From positions 1 through 21,249 of the forward strand of contig CAZINM010000008.1 of NCBI GenBank assembly GCA_964540605.1: a DNA stretch of 21,249 nucleotides, read 5' to 3'. Positions 15,964 to 21,249 of the stretch are shown in pieces; within the stretch, counting starts at the first letter, position 1, and each line of letters starts with the position of its first letter. This stretch comes from CAZINM01 sp964540605 (GTDB lineage Bacteria > Patescibacteriota > Dojkabacteria > SC72 > JAHDCA01). A program made the translations under genes and the position numbers. The notes beneath the pieces were generated by a model. It worked only from the letters and a program-made list of their open reading frames with translations. It did no database searches and had not been told where the DNA came from.

Positions 15964-16173
15964 ATGGATGATTATCAGAAATATAAAGTGAAAGGATTAG
16001 ATGATCAGAAAACGGCCGAACTAGTGATCTCAACTCTTGAGGAGGCTGGTTATTACCAATGTACTGCCGATTTTCAGAATTCTACTTTAATTATCCCAAT
16101 CTCCTTTGCAGGTTACATAGATGATATTGAAAGAATATTATTATCAATAGGTTTTGAATTTATTGATAATTGA
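15964..16173 (+). CDS. Small HMA-like (ferredoxin-fold) protein B, paralogue of A
   Basis: 69 residues: YKVKGL, helix DQKTAELVISTLEEAGY, QCTADFQNSTLIIP, helix GYIDDIERILLSIG, FEFID. Like its paralogue at 14739-14942 it has the HMA-type layout without CxxC and a single cysteine (C33) at the aligned position. TATATT lies 13 nt before the ATG. The end of the gene overlaps a 9-bp inverted repeat (16141-16149 with 16161-16169), and a T-run follows at 16181-16189; a weak terminator is possible. The function is unknown. Confidence 0.7.
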   Translation: MDDYQKYKVKGLDDQKTAELVISTLEEAGYYQCTADFQNSTLIIPISFAGYIDDIERILLSIGFEFIDN

Positions 16174-16197
16174 TATTGAATTTTTTTTTGCAGTTGA

Positions 16198-16241
16198 GGT
16201 GTAGTGGGTGTAGTATGATGGTTGTTAATGTGGTACACAAC
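16198..16241 (+). promoter_or_regulatory. Candidate lexA operator region
   Basis: GGTGTAGT occurs twice, at 16198-16205 and 16207-16214, with a period of 9. It is followed by an imperfect dyad, GTTGT-N11-ACAAC at 16221-16241, containing TGTG-GTA-CACA. Known CTGT-N8-ACAG and GAAC-type SOS boxes are absent. The position just ahead of lexA suits autoregulation, but the site is inferred only. Confidence 0.35.
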
Positions 16242-16245
16242 AAAT

Positions 16246-16878
16246 ATGCAACTAACAAAGAGACAGAAACAGATATACCAATTGATAATAAACTACATGG
16301 AGATTTCTGACGGTGAATCTCCAACACTTTCAGAGCTAATGATAGAGACGGGTATCAAGACTAAAAAGGGTGTAGCTTCTCATTTGGATGCTTTGGAGAA
16401 AAAGGGCTTTATAAGGCGTACTGGCGATGCTCGGGGAATTCGTCTACTACTTGATGAAACGGGTGATTTCCTTGCGATCCCTCTTCTCGGTTATGCAAAT
16501 GCGGGAGAACCATTAATAAAAGCAGAGGAGGAATTCCTCGGGGAGTTGATGGTAGATCAAAAGCTCATAAAAAGAAAAAGGAAAGTATTTGGCTTAGAGC
16601 TTAGGGGTGATTCTATGGATACAAAAGTTATGAATGGTGTGCCTATGGATAATGGGAATTTTGTAATTGTGTCAAAAGAATCTCAGGTAGCAGATGGAGA
16701 TGTTGTTCTTGCGATAATAAATGAGGGAGCAACGATCAAAACATATAAAAAAGAGGGTGGAATACTAGTTTTGTATCCAGAATCATCAAATCCAATACAT
16801 AAACCGATCTATGTAGATAGTTCAAGAGGTCAAATAGTTGGAAAGGTGATCACTGTGCTTAACAATCCAAACAAATAA
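16246..16878 (+). CDS. lexA: LexA repressor (SOS regulator, S24 autopeptidase)
   Basis: 210 residues from ATG 16246; an in-frame ATG at 16228 and a TTG at 16222 would extend it, but LTKRQKQIYQLI right after 16246 is the normal LexA N-terminus. The winged-helix DNA-binding domain (about 1-70) has a recognition helix, TKKGVASHLDALEKKGFI, unlike the E. coli sequence, so a different operator is expected. The self-cleavage site is YANAGEP (A86-G87) and the dyad is S123 in RGDSM and K165 in ATIKTY, so RecA-stimulated autocleavage should work. It represses SOS genes, probably including the two genes behind it. The umuD-like gene starts 17 nt downstream. Confidence 0.93.
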   Translation: MQLTKRQKQIYQLIINYMEISDGESPTLSELMIETGIKTKKGVASHLDALEKKGFIRRTGDARGIRLLLDETGDFLAIPLLGYANAGEPLIKAEEEFLGELMVDQKLIKRKRKVFGLELRGDSMDTKVMNGVPMDNGNFVIVSKESQVADGDVVLAIINEGATIKTYKKEGGILVLYPESSNPIHKPIYVDSSRGQIVGKVITVLNNPNK

Positions 16879-16895
16879 AGATAATTAGTTAAAGA

Positions 16896-17324
16896 ATGGT
16901 TTCAAAAGAGAATAATAAAAATTCAATGTCTGGTATCTCCAGGCCTATACAGATCGGATTCTCTTCAGAATCCCGTGAAATAGAGCAAGGACTCGATCTG
17001 AATAAGCTCTTGATAAAAAAGCCATCTTCTACATTCTTTTTCAGATTATCCGAGAATTTGTATAAGAGCTTAGGTTTAATGGTAAACGATATTTTGATCG
17101 TAGATCGTTCTATAACTCCATTCGAAAATTCAATTGTGATACTTTCTTCTGATAATGGTTTTATGATCGCCAAATTCAAAACTAATTATTACGAACTTTT
17201 AAAGTGTTACACCAAGTCTGGTAATAATTATGAAAATGAGAATGGATCATCTTTTTGGGGCGTTGTTACGGGAGTAGTAAGAGTTGTGAAAGGAGGTCTA
17301 TTATGGAGCGATACTATGGATTAA
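16896..17324 (+). CDS. UmuD-like protein without catalytic dyad (pseudo-protease)
   Basis: 142 residues, about the length of UmuD (139). It aligns without gaps over the core: GFSSESREIEQGLDLNKLLIKKPSSTFFF matches [29 protein letters not shown] of E. coli UmuD, NDILIVDRSIT matches GDLLIVDSAIT, and FWGVVTGVVRVV matches VFGVVIHVVKAM. But the GDSM nucleophile region is E-N-L-Y (L55 in place of S60), and the general-base lysine K97 corresponds to A92. The cleavage site C-G is I20-G21. By homology it should be a structural partner of the UmuC polymerase that cannot mature itself. It sits between lexA and umuC and overlaps umuC by 22 nt. The family call is firm; the loss of activity is inferred. Confidence 0.87.
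   Translation: MVSKENNKNSMSGISRPIQIGFSSESREIEQGLDLNKLLIKKPSSTFFFRLSENLYKSLGLMVNDILIVDRSITPFENSIVILSSDNGFMIAKFKTNYYELLKCYTKSGNNYENENGSSFWGVVTGVVRVVKGGLLWSDTMD
17289..17297 (+). promoter_or_regulatory. Strong Shine-Dalgarno sequence for umuC
   Basis: AAAGGAGGT, 5 nt before ATG 17303, lies inside the umuD-like coding sequence. It fixes the umuC start and is the only near-perfect ribosome binding site I see in the window. Confidence 0.85.
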
Positions 17325-18574
17325 TGGATTGTAATAATTTTTTTGCTTCGTGTGAGAGGGTCTTTGATCCTTCATTAAAAGGCGTTCCTATAGTTGTTCT
17401 ATCAAATAATGATGGATGTGTGGTAGCTCGATCATACGAAGCTAAGGCTTTAGGTATACCGATGGGTGTACCTTATTTTAAATTGAAAGAACTTTTAGAA
17501 AAAAGCAATGTAAAAGTATTTTCGTCAAATTTCTGTCTTTATGGTGACATGTCAAAAAGGGTAATGAATGTTTTATCTGAAAAAGTTCAAGATATACAAG
17601 TTTATTCTATTGACGAGGCATTTTTTACACTTTCTTGTAGAACGCCTGGCTATTATTCAAAAATGTTAGATGATCTGGCATTGGAGGTTGAAAAATGCAC
17701 GGGTATACCAGTTTCGATAGGGTTGGCTAAAAGCAAAACATTAGCAAAACTAGCAGCGGAGCAGTGTAAAGGATCGAATAGAACGGTTATGTCACTAGAT
17801 ATCACGCCTTGGGATGAAGATAGTATTAATTCCTTGCTAAAAAGAACTGAACTTGAGGATATTTGGGGTATTGGAAGAAAATTAGCTCCAAAACTTCGAT
17901 CCATTGGTATTGAAAATGCATATGATCTTATTAATGCAGATCCTTTCTCTTTGAGAAAACTCTATAATGTATGCTTATACCGTACACAACTTGAACTTAG
18001 GGGAATTCCTTGTATCGATCTTGTTAAGGAAACCGACATAACAAAAAGTATCGCTTGCACTCGTTCATTTGGACACAAATTGACATCGTATAAAGATATA
18101 AATGAATCTTTAGTATCATATACTTCAACTGCATGTGAGAGGTTGCGTAGATATGGACTTATGGCCACAAATATAACAACATTTATTATGACCAATCCTT
18201 TCTCTGCAGAGAAAGGATTTTATGCAAAAAGTGTCACTAAAAGCTTAGAATCTCCAACAGCTGATACGATCACATTCTCAAAACTGTCAACAGGATCATT
18301 AAAAGAGATATTTATTGATGGTTTATTGTACAAGAAGGCCGGGGTGATAATAACAGGAATTGTACCTAAAGATTCAGCTCAAAGATCACTTTTTATACCA
18401 GAAAAAGTTGAAGAAAGATCTGAGAATATCATGAAAGCAATAGATATTATCAATCAGAAATATCGAGGGCTAATTCGTTTGGCTGGTGCTGGATTGAAAT
18501 GTGGATGGAAGATGAGGTCGGAAATGTTATCACCAGCTTACACAACAAATTGGTCTGAAATACCAAAGATATAG
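17303..18574 (+). CDS. umuC: Y-family translesion DNA polymerase V catalytic subunit
   Basis: 423 residues (E. coli UmuC has 422). It begins YYGLMDCNNFFASCERVF (metal ligand D9), followed by VVLSNNDGCVVARSYEAKALGIPMG, FSSNFCLYGDMSKRVM and VYSIDEAFF (D104-E105). A helix-hairpin-helix region includes DIWGIGRKLAPKL. The little-finger and C-terminal region holds QRSLF (360-364), a good beta-clamp binding pentapeptide. It copies past damaged bases, with UmuD' as its usual partner. ATG 17303 is chosen because of the strong ribosome binding site just before it; upstream in-frame codons are inside the umuD-like gene. All catalytic residues are intact, in contrast to its UmuD-like partner. Confidence 0.94.
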   Translation: MERYYGLMDCNNFFASCERVFDPSLKGVPIVVLSNNDGCVVARSYEAKALGIPMGVPYFKLKELLEKSNVKVFSSNFCLYGDMSKRVMNVLSEKVQDIQVYSIDEAFFTLSCRTPGYYSKMLDDLALEVEKCTGIPVSIGLAKSKTLAKLAAEQCKGSNRTVMSLDITPWDEDSINSLLKRTELEDIWGIGRKLAPKLRSIGIENAYDLINADPFSLRKLYNVCLYRTQLELRGIPCIDLVKETDITKSIACTRSFGHKLTSYKDINESLVSYTSTACERLRRYGLMATNITTFIMTNPFSAEKGFYAKSVTKSLESPTADTITFSKLSTGSLKEIFIDGLLYKKAGVIITGIVPKDSAQRSLFIPEKVEERSENIMKAIDIINQKYRGLIRLAGAGLKCGWKMRSEMLSPAYTTNWSEIPKI

Positions 18575-18684
18575 GCTTATATGGAGTGATTTTATTCTAA
18601 ACAAAATGTATAGTGTATAAAGATATTTAAGGTTATTAAGCTTTCGTTAAAATTGTGAGAATAAGAAGAATAGAAAAGTGATCT

Positions 18685-19482
18685 ATGACTGAAGAGATTC
18701 GAAGAAAAAAAGATCTAAAAGTTTGGTATAGAAAGAATCAAAAAATGGTTCAGTTATTGTTGTTTTTTGTTTTTATTGCATTGATAACGCTAATGATGAG
18801 ATTAATAATCGTAGAGACTGACTTTTTTGATATTAAGTATCATGAGATCTATAAATACGATAATTCACAGTTTCAATATGTTGATAAGGATGAACTAGAA
18901 TTATTTGTTAAAGACAATGTTTCAAAATTCAATTATTTCTCTTTAGATGTAAATCTTTTAGAGAAAAATATTAAAAACAGTGACAAGTTCATAGATGAAG
19001 TATTTGCAGAGAAAGTATTTCCAGCAGGTGTATTGGTAAATATCACCGAAAAACAACCTTACATTACTTATCAGAGCAGTGAGGGTTGTATATTGATCGA
19101 TGATAAAAATCGTTTCGTAATACAATTTGAAAATGAAAGTGAATGTAAGGTGATAAATACTCTTTACAATACAATCCTTATAAAAGAAGTAGAAAATTAT
19201 GAAATATATAATGAATCTGATCAAGAGATCAGACTCTTTGAATTATTTGTTAAGATCATAAATGCTTTAAGATCTGAAAATATTACTCCTTTAGAAATTA
19301 CTCTTAAGGAAGGAGAAGCTGTAATTACTGATGTAGGGGAAAGAAGATATATATTTAATCAAGATGATGATGTAAACATTCAGGTAAAAAGGTTTCTGCT
19401 TGTAATGGGTCAGATATCATTCGATAAGATTGAGTATAAAGAATTAGATTTTAGATATGATAGACCCGTATTGAGGAAATAG
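18685..19482 (+). CDS. ftsQ: Cell division protein FtsQ/DivIB-like
   Basis: 265 residues: a basic cytoplasmic tail, one membrane helix at about 22-42, then a region in the POTRA position (about 45-120). A FtsQ-type beta domain follows, with FPAGVLVNITEKQPYITYQ, GCILIDDKNRFV and a final EYKELDFRYDRPVLRK like the yiDLRf-drpv ending of FtsQ. Overall similarity is low, as usual for this family, and the position just before ftsA-ftsZ supports the call. It connects division complex parts outside the membrane. It lies 110 nt after umuC; that gap contains TATAAA and TATAGT-like hexamers but no clear terminator, so read-through from the SOS operon is possible. Confidence 0.82.
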   Translation: MTEEIRRKKDLKVWYRKNQKMVQLLLFFVFIALITLMMRLIIVETDFFDIKYHEIYKYDNSQFQYVDKDELELFVKDNVSKFNYFSLDVNLLEKNIKNSDKFIDEVFAEKVFPAGVLVNITEKQPYITYQSSEGCILIDDKNRFVIQFENESECKVINTLYNTILIKEVENYEIYNESDQEIRLFELFVKIINALRSENITPLEITLKEGEAVITDVGERRYIFNQDDDVNIQVKRFLLVMGQISFDKIEYKELDFRYDRPVLRK

Positions 19483-19535
19483 CGCTATAATAAGGGATTG
19501 ATTATGTAGTTAAAAATAGTAGTTGAATTTCAGCC

Positions 19536-19564
19536 TTGCATGCAGTAATCTTTTCTTATATATT
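19536..19564 (+). promoter_or_regulatory. Candidate promoter upstream of ftsA
   Basis: TTGCAT, a 17-nt spacer and TATATT lie about 70 nt before the ftsA ATG, in the 152-nt ftsQ-ftsA gap. The -35 match is only partial. Another TATAAT (19486-19491) lies right after the ftsQ stop codon. Confidence 0.4.
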
Positions 19565-19634
19565 GAATTAGTAATCGGAAAACATCTGATTTTGTTTTTT
19601 AGTAAACTAATATTTGTTATTGCTCTCTTTTAAA

Positions 19635-20942
19635 ATGGCAAAAAGAATAATCACCGCAATCGATGTAGGCTCTAGCAAGGTGACTACTGTGATCGCGGCT
19701 GTAGAAGATTCAGAGACTCAGCCAGCTGTGATTGGTGTTTATTCCCACCCTTCTCATGGAATTAAAAAAGGCGTAATTGTAAATATTGATGAGGCTACTG
19801 CCTCAATTTCTGAAAGTTTAACTGCTGCAGAAAGAATGGCTGGTGTGACAGTTTCTGATGTTTATGTGACCATAAATGGTCAACAAGTTTCAAGTATTAA
19901 TAATCGAGGAGTTGTAGCTGTCTCAGGTGCTGAGATAACAATGGAGGATACATATCGTGCAATAGAAAATGCAAGGACATTATCTTTGCCACAAGATATG
20001 AATCCAATCCACATAATTCCTAGAGAATTTGTTGTAGATAATCAAAATGGTATTAAATATCCAATAGGGATGTCGGGTCAAAGACTTGAGGTTGAAACAC
20101 ATATAATTACTGCCCCAACTTCAAGCTGGAAGAATTTACGAAAGTGTGTTGAACAATTAGGATTAACTGTATACGACATCGTATTTACTGGCTGGGCATC
20201 AACACTATCTGTATTAACAGATACTGAAAAGGAGTTGGGCGTAACCTTATTAGATATTGGTGCTGGAACAACAAGTATATCGATTTTCCAAGAAGGTGCT
20301 ATTGTTTATAGTGGTTCGATACCCTTAGGAGGTATCAATATAACTAGCGATCTAGCTATTGGTCTTCAACTTTCTTTAGAAGAAGCCGAAAAGGTGAAGA
20401 TAAATATGGAGGAGATCTGTGAAGGTAAGATCATTGAGAGAAAAGATGATGATAGTACTCCTGCTTTATTAAGAAAAATCGAACAACCTGACAATAATAA
20501 GAAGAAGAATACTGAAGATCTAGTTTCAGTTTCTGCTTTAGGTATAAAGAGCAAAGACGAGGTTTCAAAATCAATGCTAACTCAGATCACTGAAGCAAGA
20601 TTAGAGGAGATATTTGAGATGGTGAGGGATCAGGTGTCAAAAGCTGGTTATGATGTAGCAATGCCCGCAGGTATTGTACTAACTGGTGGATCTTCACAAT
20701 TGAAGGATATTACAAAGATCGCACAAGGAATATTTGGTGTACCTGGTAGAATTGGTTATCCAAGTGGATTGTCTGGTATGGTTGAGGAGATCTCTTATCC
20801 TGCTTATGCATCAGTTCAAGGTTTAGTTAGACATGCAATGGAAGATGAATCCGAAACTCATGTATCAAGTTCTCAAGGATTAAAGGGAATTGGTGGTTTT
20901 GTTGGTAAGATAGTAAGTTGGTTTAAATCGTTATTACCTTAA
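19635..20942 (+). CDS. ftsA: Cell division protein FtsA (actin-like membrane tether)
   Basis: 435 residues from ATG 19635; a TTG at 19614 would add seven unlikely residues. Actin-fold ATP-binding motifs are phosphate 1 AIDVGSSKV (D10), phosphate 2 LLDIGAGTTSISIF (D207) and the adenosine motif IVLTGGSSQLKDI (about 347-359). The 1C subdomain characteristic of FtsA lies between them. The C-terminus, KGIGGFVGKIVSWFKSLLP, is an amphipathic membrane-targeting helix. FtsA polymerises on the membrane and anchors FtsZ through the FtsZ tail. A charged low-complexity insert (about 277-300, with lysine and asparagine runs) is somewhat unusual. ftsZ follows after 24 nt. Confidence 0.96.
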   Translation: MAKRIITAIDVGSSKVTTVIAAVEDSETQPAVIGVYSHPSHGIKKGVIVNIDEATASISESLTAAERMAGVTVSDVYVTINGQQVSSINNRGVVAVSGAEITMEDTYRAIENARTLSLPQDMNPIHIIPREFVVDNQNGIKYPIGMSGQRLEVETHIITAPTSSWKNLRKCVEQLGLTVYDIVFTGWASTLSVLTDTEKELGVTLLDIGAGTTSISIFQEGAIVYSGSIPLGGINITSDLAIGLQLSLEEAEKVKINMEEICEGKIIERKDDDSTPALLRKIEQPDNNKKKNTEDLVSVSALGIKSKDEVSKSMLTQITEARLEEIFEMVRDQVSKAGYDVAMPAGIVLTGGSSQLKDITKIAQGIFGVPGRIGYPSGLSGMVEEISYPAYASVQGLVRHAMEDESETHVSSSQGLKGIGGFVGKIVSWFKSLLP

Positions 20943-20966
20943 TTATAATTTAATTATGTCTGAGAG

Positions 20967-21249
20967 ATGTTAGTAACACCTAGTAATATAGATCCAGTAG
21001 CAAAAATTAAAGTTGTTGGTGTCGGTGGTGCTGGGGGAAACGCAGTAAATACAATGATAGGTGATTATGATGTTGATGGCGTTGAATTTTATGCATTCAA
21101 TACTGATGCTCAGGCATTAAAAAATTCACTTGCTCCAGTTACCCTTCAATTGGGTAGTGAATTGACTAGAGGTCTGGGGGTTGGTGGAGACCACAATTTA
21201 GGTGCACAGTCTGCAGAAGAGAGTTTAGATCAGATACATGAACATTTAG
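20967..21249 (+). CDS. ftsZ: Cell division GTPase FtsZ, 3'-truncated by the window edge
   Basis: The first 94 codons are visible. KIKVVGVGGAGGNAVNTMI is the N-terminal nucleotide-binding segment of FtsZ, FYAFNTDAQALKNS follows, and LTRGLGVGGDHNLGAQSAEES matches the LTrGLGAGanPevG-AAEES segment with several changes (VGGDHNLG for AGANPEVG). FtsZ forms the ring that organises division at mid-cell. TATAAT at 20944-20949 ends 17 nt before the ATG, so ftsZ may have its own promoter besides read-through from ftsA. Only a weak GAGAG precedes the start. Confidence 0.96.
   Translation, partial: MLVTPSNIDPVAKIKVVGVGGAGGNAVNTMIGDYDVDGVEFYAFNTDAQALKNSLAPVTLQLGSELTRGLGVGGDHNLGAQSAEESLDQIHEHL

Noticed and set aside
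16141..16189. Strong terminator between the second small HMA-like gene and lexA
   Set aside because: The 9-bp AT-only stem is separated from the T-run by about 11 nt, so it does not form a standard terminator. It is noted only as a possibility.
17255..17302. Upstream extension of umuC to 17255
   Set aside because: The added 16 residues have no UmuC similarity and lie in the umuD-like gene. The strong Shine-Dalgarno sequence at 17289-17297 points to ATG 17303.
759..19543. CTTGCATGC found before the HAD gene and before ftsA as a shared regulatory element
   Set aside because: There are only two copies, at different distances from any -10 box, and the core GCATGC is a short palindrome. Chance is a sufficient explanation.
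1..21249. Alternative genetic code with TGA as glycine or tryptophan
   Set aside because: TGA ends the HAD gene (1447), the WsaF-like gene (3745) and the second small HMA-like gene (16173) at natural protein ends.

Overview
The window is AT-rich (roughly one third GC by eye) and gene-dense, with short intergenic gaps. It uses the standard code: TGA ends several genes. Most genes lack a Shine-Dalgarno sequence, and several have a -10 hexamer only 5-7 nt before the start codon, which suggests leaderless transcripts. Together with a divergent FtsZ, simple surface-glycan genes and many small proteins, this suggests a Patescibacteria/Candidate Phyla Radiation bacterium. Dojkabacteria- or Microgenomates-like lineages are possible, but this is an inference from style, not a phylogenetic placement.

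Layout. 1-3745 (+): end of a surface-polysaccharide cluster: a GT4 glycosyltransferase cut by the window edge, a HAD phosphatase, a GT2 glycosyltransferase and a WsaF-like glycosyltransferase. 3770-4795 (-): a DHH/DHHA1 (NrnA-like) phosphoesterase. 4857-5120 (+): tRNA-Phe(GAA) and tRNA-Gly(GCC) with their own promoter and a hairpin terminator, followed by a structured non-coding stretch carrying a degenerate copy of the tRNA-Gly 3' end. 5324-8144: an anchored NodB-type deacetylase, a GNAT acetyltransferase, a protein-L-isoaspartate methyltransferase (-) and a methyltransferase-like protein without a glycine loop. 8156-12815 (+): a cell-surface module of a multi-pass acyltransferase, an anchored deacetylase-like protein and an anchored C39-like cysteine peptidase with four Ig-like repeats. 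12866-14629 (-): an Fe/Mn superoxide dismutase and an HD-domain-like protein.

14739-16173 (+) holds the most unusual locus. A membrane-anchored DsbA-like thiol oxidoreductase has its two halves in swapped order: the cis-proline half comes first and the CPFC half last. It is flanked by two small paralogous ferredoxin-fold (HMA-like) proteins that lack CxxC but share one cysteine. 16246-18574 (+) is a lexA-umuD-umuC operon in which LexA and UmuC look intact, while the UmuD-like protein has lost both residues of its Ser-Lys catalytic dyad. 18685-21249 (+) is the division cluster ftsQ-ftsA-ftsZ; ftsZ runs off the window.

Working together: the glycosyltransferases, acyltransferase and deacetylases would build and modify surface glycans. 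The Dsb-like protein would serve disulfide chemistry outside the membrane. SOD and isoaspartate methyltransferase handle oxidative and ageing damage. The SOS cassette sits directly before the division operon.
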